Shown: positions 7,181-16,728 of the stretch, piece after piece | How positions within the stretch are numbered: position 1 is the first letter of the stretch | Layout: every line of letters begins with the position of its first letter | Source: Candidatus Auribacterota bacterium | Lineage (GTDB): Bacteria; Auribacterota; Tritonobacteria; UBA1439 | Direction: 5' to 3' | Length of the DNA: 38,993 nucleotides | Assembly: GCA_026392035.1 (NCBI GenBank) | Contig: JAPLCX010000026.1 | Location: forward strand, 1 to 38,993 | The notes under the pieces: generated by a model | What the model was told of the DNA's origin: nothing | Databases searched by the model: none | What the model saw: only the letters and a program-made list of their open reading frames with translations | Program-made: the position numbers and the translations under genes

Positions 7181-9364
7181 CTACTTCTCGCCCACCCTGT
7201 AAATCCTCACGTCATCGCGCGCATAGACCAGAGGGAATGTTCCGGCAAACGCCCTGAGGCCCGCGGCGCTGTACTTCTTCGCCTCCAGTGTGCCGACATA
7301 CACATACTGGACCCCGTACTTCTGGAGGAGCGGTTTGACAGTCTCCTTGCGCGCCTCGTCGTACATCCGCTTGATGTCCTGGGTGCGCTCCATGATGAGC
7401 TTCCAGCTCCAGTCTCTCCAGAGGGACTCCTGGTTGCCCCACCCAAGGAGGGTCGGGTGCCCCGTGAAAGTGGACACGCGGCCGTGAAAACTGTAGGGGT
7501 CCCCCGTCGCCTCCAGGATAACCTCGCGCGCGGGAACGTGCTCGCTCACCCACCGCAGGGCGTTATACTCCCCGGGGTACCGCTGTCTGATGTACGCCGT
7601 CCCGTCCAGCGTTGGCAGGTAGGGGACGGGAGATTGTGTGCCCCCGCGGAATCTCTGGCACCGGTGGTAGGTGCCCCACACCGGATAGATGAGGGATCCC
7701 GCGACGAGCGCCGCGAGCGCCGCCTGCCAGGCCACCCTGAAACCGCCTCGCAGTCGCTCGGCCACGAAGCTGCTCCCCGCCGCAACGATGAGGGAGGATA
7801 GTATCCACGCCTGGAAATAGTACTTAAAAACCGTATTTTGCCTCTGGAGTCTTTCGCCATAAAAATCTTTCAGGTAGAACAGCTCACAGCCGAGAAAGAG
7901 CGCCGCGCAAAACAAGAGCAGGAGCGCCACAAACAGCTTCTCAGGGGGGAAATCACCGCGCGAAAAAACAACCATGACGGCCAGGAGGCACACCGCGCTC
8001 ATTATCCCCACCACCGCGCATCCCGCAATCAAACCCCCCGCAACCAATACCCCCATGCCGAGGAAGGCGAGCGGCCAGCCGTTCACCTGGAGTATCCGCG
8101 CCCGTGAGCAGCGCAGAAGCTCCGCGATCAGGTAGCTGAACGCGACAAAACAGGCGAGGCCGTTCACCGTGAAAAAAGCGCCGAGCGGCGAGCGCTTCGC
8201 CGCCTCCACAAGGCTTGCGTGCGGCTTTGCCTCAGGCTGGAACTGGAGCCGGAACGGGAGGAAGAGGACCACGCTGAGAATGACGAGCAGGAGGATCCAG
8301 CCGAAAAAGCGCCAGCTCTTCGCCAGGGCCCTGTGCCGCGAGGCAATGACGACACCGGCGAGAAACAGGAGCAGCACGTACGTGGGATAGTCCCACGTGT
8401 TGAACATGAAGACAGAGCCGAGGATGAGGGAAAACACGATACTGTAGAGACGCCATCCCGGCAGCGAAAATTTAGGGAAGATATCCCCCTGCCGCGTGAA
8501 GAGGACAAGGAGCATCGAGAGCATAAGGAAGCCGAACGGCATAAACATGAAGTGGGGATGGAGATCTCCGAGGAGGAAGCTGAAACAGGGAAATTCATGG
8601 ATCGTACCCGGGATGACCTCGCGCGATCCGTGGGCAAACATCTCATACCACCAATCCCTGCCCGTGAGCCCACCCGACCGAAGCGCACGCAGGATTGCGT
8701 CAAAGTTGCCCACGCCGAGGAGGAAGAGCGGCGCGAGGAGCGCAGGTCCCCTGCGCCGGGTGAGGTTATAGGCGAGGCTGAACGCCCCGCAACAGGCGAG
8801 GGGCACGATGCTCGCGACCGCGAGGTTGAAGCCGACCTCGGGTTTCACCGCGGCGAGTTTGATCACACCGGCAAAAACAACATAGCCAAAGTAGTAGTAA
8901 TTCACAGGTTTCCCCGCGAACCAGAGATCCTGCGGCGGCATTGAACGGCCCCGGAGCACCGCCTGGAGGTACATCATATCCGGCTCTTTCTCGGCGAGCG
9001 TGATGTCGGGCTTGTACGATTGTATGAACACGGCGAGAAAGTAGAGCGCGAGGAACAACACCTGCTCGAAAAGAAGAATCCGCTTCCGCTCGCGCAGGAA
9101 GGACAGCATCTCCTTGACGTTCAACGTGTAGAAAATCGAGGCGGATATCAGGAAGAGAATCAGGAATGCGGCGAGCGACGCCCCATCGAATGGGTAGAGG
9201 CTCAGGGAGGCGGCAACCCATCCCGCATACGATATGACGAGCAGGCCGAGCAGCCGTGCCACCCCCAGTCCCCCATCCGGCAGGTTCCGGAAGAGAAAGA
9301 AACAGAGCGGCCAGCTCGCCGCCCCCAGGAGCTCGATTACGACCAGCCATCGCAGGATGCTCAT
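7181..9364 (-). CDS. YYY-family (DUF2298) polytopic membrane protein
   Basis: This 727-residue protein belongs to the DUF2298/Chlor_Arch_YYY family, named for a triple tyrosine. The signature is in KPVNYYYFGY (Tyr156-158), preceded by the acidic ITLAEKEPDMMYL segment and followed by HEFPCFSFLLGDLHPHF and FNTWDYPTYV. Many hydrophobic segments alternate through the first ~560 residues. The C-terminal part is soluble-looking, with LDGTAYIRQRYPGEYNALRW and VQYVYVGTLEAKKY near the end; equivalent motifs occur in the YYY part of the downstream fusion (LNGYAYMRASVPDEYDAISW, YVYVGNTERIKY). The family resembles GT-C glycosyltransferases in layout, but its reaction is not established. The gene lies 95 bp upstream of the 1953-residue fusion on the same strand, so the two are probably co-transcribed and serve the same envelope-glycosylation process. 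Confidence 0.85.
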   Translation of the reverse strand: MSILRWLVVIELLGAASWPLCFFLFRNLPDGGLGVARLLGLLVISYAGWVAASLSLYPFDGASLAAFLILFLISASIFYTLNVKEMLSFLRERKRILLFEQVLFLALYFLAVFIQSYKPDITLAEKEPDMMYLQAVLRGRSMPPQDLWFAGKPVNYYYFGYVVFAGVIKLAAVKPEVGFNLAVASIVPLACCGAFSLAYNLTRRRGPALLAPLFLLGVGNFDAILRALRSGGLTGRDWWYEMFAHGSREVIPGTIHEFPCFSFLLGDLHPHFMFMPFGFLMLSMLLVLFTRQGDIFPKFSLPGWRLYSIVFSLILGSVFMFNTWDYPTYVLLLFLAGVVIASRHRALAKSWRFFGWILLLVILSVVLFLPFRLQFQPEAKPHASLVEAAKRSPLGAFFTVNGLACFVAFSYLIAELLRCSRARILQVNGWPLAFLGMGVLVAGGLIAGCAVVGIMSAVCLLAVMVVFSRGDFPPEKLFVALLLLFCAALFLGCELFYLKDFYGERLQRQNTVFKYYFQAWILSSLIVAAGSSFVAERLRGGFRVAWQAALAALVAGSLIYPVWGTYHRCQRFRGGTQSPVPYLPTLDGTAYIRQRYPGEYNALRWVSEHVPAREVILEATGDPYSFHGRVSTFTGHPTLLGWGNQESLWRDWSWKLIMERTQDIKRMYDEARKETVKPLLQKYGVQYVYVGTLEAKKYSAAGLRAFAGTFPLVYARDDVRIYRVGEK

Positions 9365-9478
9365 ATTCAGTAACCGGTGATCCCCATTCCCCTCTGAAAG
9401 TCACCCCGTGGGCGCTCACCGCTGAGGCGACGATGGATTTTCCCACCGACAATGCGCTCGAAGAACGCAACGCCTGTA

Positions 9479-9691
9479 CTACCACCAGGTTCCGCGCTGC
9501 TGGTAGGTCTTGATAAACCGCTCGATGCTGCGGTCGAAGGTCTTTTCCACGTCATCCGGAAACACACACGCAGGGAACTCCCCCGCCCGCAGGTGACTCC
9601 TCAGACACTCGCAGCATTTCCCCTTCTTGCTGCAAGGGCTATAGGTGCAGCGGCACCACGCCATCGTGCGTTCATATGTGCACTCCGCCAT
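9479..9691 (-). CDS. Small cysteine-rich DUF6485 protein
   Basis: A 70-residue protein with eight cysteines (4, 13, 15, 20, 26, 27, 29 and 42) in the pattern [18 protein letters not shown]...GEFPACVF, followed by a [13 protein letters not shown] helix. This is the layout of the DUF6485 family, whose members are about this size and have no assigned function; the cysteines suggest a metal site. The start is well supported by AGGAG six bases before ATG 9691. It sits 46 bp downstream of the HD-GYP regulator stop and 114 bp upstream of the YYY gene. I see nothing recognisable in 9365-9478. Confidence 0.8.
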   Translation of the reverse strand: MAECTYERTMAWCRCTYSPCSKKGKCCECLRSHLRAGEFPACVFPDDVEKTFDRSIERFIKTYQQRGTWW

Positions 9692-9737
9692 CGAGAGCTC
9701 CTTTCTTCGGCGAGCGCGACAAGGAGAAAATGTCCAA

Positions 9738-10793
9738 CTACTGACCGAGGGTGAACAAGCGAATATGCTGCCACTGATTTTCTGGAATGCGTCTGAAGTA
9801 CTCTACGATATCTGGATCAAATTGAGTTCCCGCGCAGCGCGTGACCTCATGGAATGCCCGCTCGAGAGAAACCGCCTTGCGATAGGGGCGGATGGTGGTC
9901 ATGGTATCGAATGTGTCCACGACGGAGAAAAGCCTCGCCCCCAGGGGAATGTCCCTCCCCCTGAGCCCGGCCGGGTATCCCTTGCCGTCAAACCGCTCGT
10001 GGTGGTTGAGCACGATACCGAGGGATGGCTCCAGAAAGTCAATGCCCTTCAGTATATTATAGCCAATCTCCGGGTGCATGCGCATGAGGCTCCACTCTGC
10101 CGCCGTGAGCTTACCCGGTTTTAGGAGAATTTTATCGGGGATGCCGATCTTGCCGATGTCGTGCAGCATCGCCCCCTTTGAGATTGCGCCCAGATCCTTG
10201 CTCTTGATTCCCACACCCTTCGCGAGAAGGATGGCGTACATGCTCACCCGCTGCGAGTGATTGCCCGTTCGGTGCTCCCGCGCATCGAGCGATGCCACCA
10301 GCGCCTGGAGGGTCATATCGTACGAGTGCTTCAACTGCTGGAGCGTCTTTCTCAGATCGTTCGTCCGCTCCTCAACGAGGACCTCGAGATTGCGCTGGTA
10401 CTCTTTATTCTCGAGAATCAGCCGGCGCTTTTCCAGCGCCTTTGACACCGAAAAGGCGAGCTCCTTGAGGTTGATCGGCTTGACGACATAATCATCGGCG
10501 CCCTGGGTGAGGCAGTTGATCGCGCTCTGAGTCTCGTCAATCGCGGTGAGCATGATAACCGAGGTGTCCGGCCAGCGGTTCTTGATCTGCTGGAGGAGCC
10601 AGAAGCCGCTCTGCCCAGGCATATTGATGTCGCTGATGATCACCGCAGGCGGGTGTACTTCCATCAGAGAAATCGCCTCCTGGGAATTCGCCGCCGACGC
10701 ACAGGTGTACCCGTGCAGCCCGAGACCCCGTGCGACGATATCCCGCACGCTGGGTTCATCATCGACCACCAGTATATCGTCGTCATCTCTCAT
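9738..10793 (-). CDS. Response regulator with HD-GYP phosphodiesterase output
   Basis: A 351-residue two-domain regulator. Residues ~6-120 are a receiver (REC) domain with acidic DDE at 11-13, phospho-acceptor Asp55 in IISDINMPG and a conserved Lys in [10 protein letters not shown] linker with likely coiled coil ([20 protein letters not shown]) leads to an HD-GYP domain at ~165-340 with [32 protein letters not shown] and [16 protein letters not shown]. The metal-binding HD and GYP signatures are intact. HD-GYP proteins of the RpfG type hydrolyse cyclic di-GMP, so this is probably a phosphorylation-controlled c-di-GMP phosphodiesterase; the cognate kinase is not in the window. A sigma70-like promoter lies just upstream at 10839-10867. 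Confidence 0.9.
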   Translation of the reverse strand: MRDDDDILVVDDEPSVRDIVARGLGLHGYTCASAANSQEAISLMEVHPPAVIISDINMPGQSGFWLLQQIKNRWPDTSVIMLTAIDETQSAINCLTQGADDYVVKPINLKELAFSVSKALEKRRLILENKEYQRNLEVLVEERTNDLRKTLQQLKHSYDMTLQALVASLDAREHRTGNHSQRVSMYAILLAKGVGIKSKDLGAISKGAMLHDIGKIGIPDKILLKPGKLTAAEWSLMRMHPEIGYNILKGIDFLEPSLGIVLNHHERFDGKGYPAGLRGRDIPLGARLFSVVDTFDTMTTIRPYRKAVSLERAFHEVTRCAGTQFDPDIVEYFRRIPENQWQHIRLFTLGQ

Positions 10794-10812
10794 GGGTAGC
10801 CGTCCTTGATAC

Positions 10813-10828
10813 AGTCAATCCCTTGACT
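10813..10828. promoter_or_regulatory. Inverted repeat between promoter and regulator gene
   Basis: AGTCAA-TCCC-TTGACT is a perfect 6-bp inverted repeat with a 4-bp centre. It lies just downstream of the predicted -10 box and about 20 bp before the start codon of the HD-GYP regulator, a position suited to an operator or a short leader hairpin. No known regulator site is recognised. Confidence 0.35.
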
Positions 10829-10838
10829 CAGTGAACAT

Positions 10839-10867
10839 AGTATATACCATCCAGCTCCGATCCGCAA
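10839..10867 (-). promoter_or_regulatory. Sigma70-like promoter for the HD-GYP regulator
   Basis: On the minus strand, TTGCGG (10862-10867) and TATACT (10839-10844) are separated by 17 bp. The -10 box has five of six consensus bases; the -35 keeps TTG. Transcription would begin near 10832 and give a leader of about 40 bases. The site lies in the 126-bp gap after uvrC, suggesting that the regulator gene has its own promoter. Confidence 0.45.
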
Positions 10868-10919
10868 TGTGCAGCCTGCCAATTCACTGACTGAGCCGCT
10901 GCCGGTGATGGTCATGGAA

Positions 10920-12746
10920 TCACCGTTTTCCACTCCTGCCAAGAAAGTAAGCGCGCACCCTCCGCGCGACGGCGCTATTGCCGAGAGCCCGCCGGAGTTC
11001 CTCAACAGGAGCGCGCGCAACACCCTTGATATCGCCAAACCTGCTCAGGAGGAGCGCGCTCCTTTTATCGCCAATCCCCTCGATCCCCTCAAGTTCCGAA
11101 GCCAGGAGCCGTCTCATTCTCACGCCCCGATGGCCGCCTATCGCGAACCGATGCGCCTCGTCCCGGACCCTCTGGAGGAAGAGCGTGACACTCGAGCCGG
11201 GGGTCATGGGAACAGCGTTTTTCCTCCCTTCAAGAAACACCCGCTCCGGCCTCTTCCGCCCGCCGGTTTCCCGCTCCTTGGCGAGGGCTATCACCCTTAT
11301 CCCTTTCGTTCCGAGATCACTGAGCGCTCTCACCGCCGCATGGAGCTGCCCCTTCCCCCCATCTACCACGACCAGATGGGGGAGCGCTCCCGAGTGCGTC
11401 GCCCGGCGGATCCTGCGCGCGAGCACCTCGTAGATCATCCGGCAATCATCGGCGCCGCCCTCCACCTTGATATGAAAATGCCTGTAATCCTCCTTACACG
11501 GGGCGCCGTCGCTGAACACCACCACGGCTCCGACCGCCCATGAACCACCGATATTCGAGACATCGACGCACTCAATCCTCCTGGGAGGAGCAGCGAGGCT
11601 GAATCTTCTCCGCATCTCATCGAGCAGCTGTTCCCACTCGAGCTCCCTCGCCCCCCGCGAGACAAATGACGCCTCCGCATTCGTGGACGCCAGGGTGACG
11701 AGCGCCCTTGTGGCGCCCCGGCACGGGGCGAGGATGCGCACCGCTCCTCCTCCCCGTTCACCCGCGAGGAGCGACTCGAGCGCGACGCGGTCCGCCGGCA
11801 GAGCCGGCACGAGGATTTCAGGAGGTATGTACGCGCATCCCAGGTAATGGTTGATCAGGATTCCGCGGGTGACGGCCACGTCATCCCCCGGGATTCCCTC
11901 CAGTGCAATCGTCCTCTTCCCGATGAGCCTCCCCCCGCGCACGCAGAGGATCGCGGCTTCTCCACGGGTCCCTTCCCGGTACACGCCGATCGCATCCCGA
12001 TCAGCGCCATCGTGAGAAACGCTCTTCTGCCGCTCGACGGTTTTTCTGATCGCCCCGAGCGTATCCCTGATCGCTCCGGCCCGCTCATAGTTCATCCTCG
12101 CCGCCTCCGCGCTCATCTCCTTCTCGAGCAGCGAGAGGAGGCTTCCTGTTCTGCCTGAGAGGAAAAGGGTGACGCGATCAACGAGCCCCTGATAGCCGTC
12201 CCCGCTGATCATCCCGCAGCATGGGCCGGAGCACCTCCTGATCTCATACTTAACGCAGGGGCGCGTCCTGCGCGAGAGCTCCGCGCCGCTGCAGCTCCTG
12301 AGCGGGAACACCTTCTGGAGGAACCGGAGCGTTTTACGCGCCGCGTCAGCCGAGGAGTACGGTCCGAAATATCGGGCGCCGTCTTTCCGCAGCTTCCTGG
12401 TGATTGTCAGGGCGGGGTATTCCTCGTTGACGGAAAGGCGTATATGGGCATATGCGGCATCGTCCTTGAGCCTCACGTTGTAGCGCGGCCGGTGTTCCTT
12501 GATGAGATTGTTCTCAAGGAGGAGCGCCTCCTTCTCCGTGTCGGTAACGATATAGTCGATCTCATCCGCGTGCGGAATGGCGGCGGGGACGAGCGGCTGC
12601 GAGCCCCCGCGATTGCGCACGTGCGCGGACACGCGGCGGCGTAGATCAATCGCCTTGCCCACGTAGAGCACATCCCCCGAGGCGCTCTTCATGAGATAGA
12701 CGCCTGGTTTTCTTGGCAAGCGCTTTAATTTATCGCGAGAAATCAT
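10920..12746 (-). CDS. uvrC: Excinuclease ABC subunit C
   Basis: UvrC makes the dual incisions around DNA damage in nucleotide excision repair, acting with UvrA and UvrB. At 608 residues it has full family length. A GIY-YIG nuclease domain opens the protein (KPGVYLMKSASGDVLYVGKA), followed by the cysteine cluster CVKYEIRRCSGPCCG, a UVR domain (~190-235, LLEKEMSAEAARMNYERAGA), the RNase-H-like 3' incision domain (VDVSNIGG, VVDGGKGQL, DEAHRFAI) and a C-terminal helix-hairpin-helix region (LEGIEGIGDKRSALLLSRFG). The ATG at 12746 has no clear Shine-Dalgarno sequence. uvrB lies immediately upstream, with a hairpin element between the two; both are on the minus strand. Confidence 0.97.
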   Translation of the reverse strand: MISRDKLKRLPRKPGVYLMKSASGDVLYVGKAIDLRRRVSAHVRNRGGSQPLVPAAIPHADEIDYIVTDTEKEALLLENNLIKEHRPRYNVRLKDDAAYAHIRLSVNEEYPALTITRKLRKDGARYFGPYSSADAARKTLRFLQKVFPLRSCSGAELSRRTRPCVKYEIRRCSGPCCGMISGDGYQGLVDRVTLFLSGRTGSLLSLLEKEMSAEAARMNYERAGAIRDTLGAIRKTVERQKSVSHDGADRDAIGVYREGTRGEAAILCVRGGRLIGKRTIALEGIPGDDVAVTRGILINHYLGCAYIPPEILVPALPADRVALESLLAGERGGGAVRILAPCRGATRALVTLASTNAEASFVSRGARELEWEQLLDEMRRRFSLAAPPRRIECVDVSNIGGSWAVGAVVVFSDGAPCKEDYRHFHIKVEGGADDCRMIYEVLARRIRRATHSGALPHLVVVDGGKGQLHAAVRALSDLGTKGIRVIALAKERETGGRKRPERVFLEGRKNAVPMTPGSSVTLFLQRVRDEAHRFAIGGHRGVRMRRLLASELEGIEGIGDKRSALLLSRFGDIKGVARAPVEELRRALGNSAVARRVRAYFLGRSGKR

Positions 12747-12758
12747 ATTGACTTACAC

Positions 12759-12876
12759 CACAGATACACACAGATGGGCGCAGATTCACACAGACATAGT
12801 ATATTGTGTGCATCCTGTTTTACACCCACTTCTGCACTCATCTGTGTTTATCAAAGTTCATCCGTGTGTATCTGTG
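12759..12876. repeat. Inverted-repeat (MITE-like) element with ACCACAGAT-type arms
   Basis: The left arm CACAGATACACACAGATG (12759-12776) pairs with the right arm at 12859-12876, matching 17 of 18 bases. Weaker complementarity continues inward (CAGATTCACACAGA against TCTGTGTTTATC). The element fills the gap between uvrB and uvrC and would fold into a long hairpin in either strand. A second element with related arms is at 35031-35167. Confidence 0.8.
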
Positions 12877-12886
12877 AAAAAACTAA

Positions 12887-14872
12887 CTACCTGAGCTCCA
12901 GCTCAAGCTGCTCCAGCTCAAACATCCGGTCCCTCAGCTCAGCGGCGGCCTCGTAGTCATACCGCGCGGCGGCGGCCAGCATCTGCGTCCTCACCGCCTG
13001 TATCTTCCGCTGTATCTCGGCGAGATCGCGCGCGCCGATCTCCTCAACGGGCACGGTGACGTAATCCGCCTCGCAGACCTGGCCGATGACGTCGTTCACC
13101 GCCTTGCGCACCGTCTGGGGCGTGATGCCGTGCGCCGCATTGTATTTTACCTGCACCTCACGGCGCCGCGATGATTCGCTCACCGCCGCCTCGATCGAGC
13201 GGGTGCGGGTTTCGGCATAGAGGACCGCGCGACCGTTGATGTGCCGCGCCGCCCTGCCGCATGTCTGGATCAGAGAGGTCTCCGACCGCAGGAATCCCTC
13301 CTTGTCGGCATCGAGCACGGCGACGAGTGACACCTCGGGCAGGTCGAGCCCCTCGCGCAGGAGGTTGATGCCCACGAGCACGTCAAACTCGCCGCGCCGC
13401 AGGTCGCGGAGAATCCGCACCCGCTCAATTGTTTCAATATCAGCGTGCAGGTAGCGCACCCTGATGCCGATCTCACCGAGGTATTCCGCCAGATCCTCCG
13501 CGGTCCTCTTCGTCAGTGTCGTCACGAGCGCCCGCTCCCCGCGCGCGACCGTTTTGCGGATTTCCCCGATCAGGTCGTCCACCTGATGCGTTGCCGGCCT
13601 GATGATGATCTCGGGCTCGACCAGGCCCGTGGGCCGCACCACCTGCTCCACGACCCTGCCGCCGCTCTTCTCACGCTCATACACCCCGGGAGTCGCCGAA
13701 ACACAGATCACCTGTGCGGCGACCGTTTCAAACTCGCCGAACGAGAGCGGCCGGTTATCCAGGGCCGAGGGCAACCGGAATCCGTATTCCACAAGTGTCT
13801 CCTTGCGCGAGCGGTCCCCGCGGTACATGCCATTGAGCTGGGGGACCGTCACGTGGCTCTCGTCTATGAAGATCAAATAGTCGTCCGGGAAATAGCTCAG
13901 CAGCGTTGCCGGGGGCTGGCCCGGCTGACGCCCGTCGAGGTGCCGCGAGTAGTTTTCAATGCCCGCGCAGAATCCGAACTCCTGGAGCAGCTCCAGATCG
14001 TACTCCGCGCGCTGTCGCAGCCGCTGCGCCTCGATGAGCTTCCCCTGCCGGGCGAGTTCCCGATGCCGCTCCTCGAGCTCTTCGCGAATGGTCACGAGTG
14101 CCTTTTTCAGCCGGGTCTCAGGGGTCACATAGTGGCTCGTGGGGTACATGGCGACCTCGTCGAGCGGTTTCACCACCACGCCCCGCAGGGGGTCGATCTC
14201 CGATACCCCCTCGACCACATCATCCAAAAACCCAACCCGTACGGCGTGCTCCTCCTGGTGCGCGGGGAAAATCTCAACCACGTCGCCGCGCACCCGGAAC
14301 GTCCCGCGGTGGAAATCAAAGTCGCCGCGCGCGTACTGGATCTTCACGAGGGCGCGCAAGAGATCATCGCGGTCGAGCCTCATGCCGCGCCCGATCTTCA
14401 CGTTCATCCCGCGGTAGTCCTCCGGCGCCCCCAGGCCGTATATCGCCGAGACGCTCGCCACGATAACCACGTCCTTCCGCTCGGAGAGCATCGTCGTGGC
14501 CTCATGCCGCAATTTGTCGATACGGTCGTTGATCGCAGCGTCCTTCTCGATGTAGGTGTCCGTTTGAGGGATGTAGGCTTCCGGCTGGTAGTAGTCGTAG
14601 TAGCTCACGAAGAAGCCGACGGCGTTTCCCGGAAAGAGCAACTTGAACTCAGAGAAGAGCTGGGCCGCGAGCGTCTTGTTCGGCGCGAGCACCAGCGTGG
14701 GGAATCCTATCCGGGCGATGACGTTCGCCATGGTGAATGTTTTGCCCGATCCGGTCACGCCGAGGAGCGTCTGGTGGCGCAGGTTGTTCAGGACGCCTTC
14801 GGCGAGCGATGCGATTGCCTGCGGCTGATCCCCGCACGGGCTAAGTTCAGAAACAAGCTTGAAACCAGCCAT
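12887..14872 (-). CDS. uvrB: Excinuclease ABC subunit B
   Basis: UvrB is the damage-verifying helicase-like subunit of the UvrABC repair system. The sequence shows the Walker A motif GVTGSGKT (GSGKT at 41-45), the DNA-clamping beta-hairpin region [20 protein letters not shown], the DEAD-type motif IDESH, ATPGVYE, the late helicase motifs ([17 protein letters not shown] and [18 protein letters not shown]), and a C-terminal UVR domain ([17 protein letters not shown]) that contacts UvrC. I place the start at ATG 14872 ([20 protein letters not shown]), 22 bp after the upstream gene's stop. A GGGGAGG motif lies nine bases before it and residues match UvrB from the first position. An in-frame ATG 16 codons earlier overlaps the neighbour and would add unrelated residues. 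Length is 661 residues, normal for the family. Confidence 0.97.
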   Translation of the reverse strand: MAGFKLVSELSPCGDQPQAIASLAEGVLNNLRHQTLLGVTGSGKTFTMANVIARIGFPTLVLAPNKTLAAQLFSEFKLLFPGNAVGFFVSYYDYYQPEAYIPQTDTYIEKDAAINDRIDKLRHEATTMLSERKDVVIVASVSAIYGLGAPEDYRGMNVKIGRGMRLDRDDLLRALVKIQYARGDFDFHRGTFRVRGDVVEIFPAHQEEHAVRVGFLDDVVEGVSEIDPLRGVVVKPLDEVAMYPTSHYVTPETRLKKALVTIREELEERHRELARQGKLIEAQRLRQRAEYDLELLQEFGFCAGIENYSRHLDGRQPGQPPATLLSYFPDDYLIFIDESHVTVPQLNGMYRGDRSRKETLVEYGFRLPSALDNRPLSFGEFETVAAQVICVSATPGVYEREKSGGRVVEQVVRPTGLVEPEIIIRPATHQVDDLIGEIRKTVARGERALVTTLTKRTAEDLAEYLGEIGIRVRYLHADIETIERVRILRDLRRGEFDVLVGINLLREGLDLPEVSLVAVLDADKEGFLRSETSLIQTCGRAARHINGRAVLYAETRTRSIEAAVSESSRRREVQVKYNAAHGITPQTVRKAVNDVIGQVCEADYVTVPVEEIGARDLAEIQRKIQAVRTQMLAAAARYDYEAAAELRDRMFELEQLELELR

Positions 14873-14894
14873 TGACCGATGCCTCCCCTCAATG

Positions 14895-16652
14895 CTATCT
14901 GCCGCGCTCCATCTGCCCAAGGAGCTCGCGCGCCCGCGCGTTCCCCGGACTCACCTGGAGGCAGCGTTCGAGGAGCGGCCGTGCCTTTTCGAACTCCATC
15001 TTCCCCATCGAAATCTCCGCGAGGCCGAGCAGCGCGTCCGGATCGTCCTTCCGGCGCTCGATCGCGAGCCGGAACTGCTTTTCGGCATCCCCGGTCTTCC
15101 CTTCCGTCAGGTAGAGTTTTGCTGAATTGCTGTAGGCTTCTGGATCAGCGGGCGCAAAATCTTTCGCGCAGTCGAATTCACGCATTGCCTCCCTGACTCT
15201 CCCCAGCCGCGCGAGGTATCTCCCGAGGGTGTTGCGGCACACCGCGTCCCGCGGCCGCAGTTGAACTGCGAGCTTGTACTCGCGCTCGGCGAGGGCGATT
15301 TCACCAGTCGCCTCCAGGCCGCGCCCCAGATGCATGCGCGCGGGCGCGGAGTCCTCACGGGCCTCAACCAGCCCCCTGCACACAACCACCGCGTCCGGGT
15401 AATGACCCTCGTCTATCAATGCCTTAACCCGTGCGAGGGTTTTGTCAAACTGCTCCTGGTCCATGCTCAGCGGCGTTCTCTCTTTTTTCTCCACCACGCG
15501 CGCGGGGCCCACGCAATACACAGAACCGTCATCGGAACCGAAGTAGATCGCCCTACCCGAGAGGGTGGGCGATGAGGCTATCTTCCCTCGCGCCTTGAAC
15601 TTCCAGACCAGCCTGCCCTTTGCCATGTCAATGCAGTAGAGATATCCATCAATCCCCCCCACCACGAGCCTCCCCTGTGAGACACAGGCGGAGCTCGCCA
15701 CCGCCCCTGCCGTTCTGAACGTCCAGAGTCGTTGACCGCTCCCCGCCGCCCAGCAGTACATATTGCCGTCCATCGAACCGAGAACCACCCGCTCCCCCTC
15801 AATGGCGGCGGTAGCCCTGATCGCTTTATCGGTCTTCGCATGCCAGAGCGACTTTCCCATGCGGGCGTCGATGCAGTGCATTTTCCCGTCCTTCACACCA
15901 GCAAATATCCTCTCCCCGCTCACCGCCGGTGAGGCGCTCACGGCTGATTTCAGATCGCTCTTCCAGAGCCTGCGGCCGGTCTCGGCCTCGAGGCAGTAGA
16001 CATTGCCATCCTCGCATCCGAAAACGATCCTGTCGTCGACCAGCGCGGCTGATGAAATGATGTCGCCGCGAAAGGGAACATCCCAGATGTCTTTTCCGTC
16101 TTCGCTATTGACGCAGGAAAATCTTCTATCCATCCTCCCGAGGTAGACGCGCCCTTCCGCGACGAGCGGCGTCGCGAGTATCCGCTCCGGAAACCGCTTC
16201 CTCCACATCTCCTTCCCGCTCGCCTCATCGAGGCAGTAGAGCACCCCCTTCTCCTCGACCTGACTCTCCCTCCCCACCTGTTTCACTTCAATAAGGCTCG
16301 AGGTAAAGAAAATCTTCCCCTCCGCGACCGCGGGTGTGCCCAGATCTCTGTGCCGCGCACGGAACCTCCAGACCTGATCCCCCGTCTCTGCATCCATGCA
16401 GTAGAGGCATCCGTCACCCGCCGCGATATACGCCCTGCCGTCCGATATAACCGGCGAACTATTCACGGGGCCCCTCGCCTGGAATTGCCAGATGACATCC
16501 ACGGCGTCGGGTATCTCCCCTTCTCCGCCCCCCCCCTCCATTCCCGCACGGGAGAGCGCGCGCGCTTCAGGGCCGGAGCTCCAGGCCCGCGCCGCAAAGG
16601 AAAACATCAGCACGCACATGCCGAATCTCATTCGCACCGTCTCTTCTGACAT
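14895..16652 (-). CDS. Exported PQQ-like beta-propeller protein with TPR tail
   Basis: After a probable signal peptide ([20 protein letters not shown]), about 340 residues form PQQ-like/BamB-type propeller blades, each with a pattern such as [20 protein letters not shown] followed by WRFRARH. Then come about 180 residues of TPR helices ([57 protein letters not shown]). Both parts are protein-interaction scaffolds, so this is likely a periplasmic or surface scaffold; no enzymatic role is visible. A conserved Cys occurs in most blades ([17 protein letters not shown]), common in this propeller group. Of three possible in-frame ATGs, 16652 has the best ribosome site (GAGAGG before it); 16670 and 16631 are alternatives. 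The stop is just upstream of uvrB, so the two may be co-transcribed. Confidence 0.8.
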   Translation of the reverse strand: MSEETVRMRFGMCVLMFSFAARAWSSGPEARALSRAGMEGGGGEGEIPDAVDVIWQFQARGPVNSSPVISDGRAYIAAGDGCLYCMDAETGDQVWRFRARHRDLGTPAVAEGKIFFTSSLIEVKQVGRESQVEEKGVLYCLDEASGKEMWRKRFPERILATPLVAEGRVYLGRMDRRFSCVNSEDGKDIWDVPFRGDIISSAALVDDRIVFGCEDGNVYCLEAETGRRLWKSDLKSAVSASPAVSGERIFAGVKDGKMHCIDARMGKSLWHAKTDKAIRATAAIEGERVVLGSMDGNMYCWAAGSGQRLWTFRTAGAVASSACVSQGRLVVGGIDGYLYCIDMAKGRLVWKFKARGKIASSPTLSGRAIYFGSDDGSVYCVGPARVVEKKERTPLSMDQEQFDKTLARVKALIDEGHYPDAVVVCRGLVEAREDSAPARMHLGRGLEATGEIALAEREYKLAVQLRPRDAVCRNTLGRYLARLGRVREAMREFDCAKDFAPADPEAYSNSAKLYLTEGKTGDAEKQFRLAIERRKDDPDALLGLAEISMGKMEFEKARPLLERCLQVSPGNARARELLGQMERGR

Positions 16653-16728
16653 GGCACCTCTCGACGACATCAGGGATGCTCACGGCATCAATTTTACAAT
16701 TGCAGTGCCCCTGTCCGCCCCACGCCCT

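Noticed and set aside
13445-14875. 476-codon plus-strand frame opposite uvrB
   Set aside because: uvrB on the minus strand has every expected motif; the antisense frame has none.
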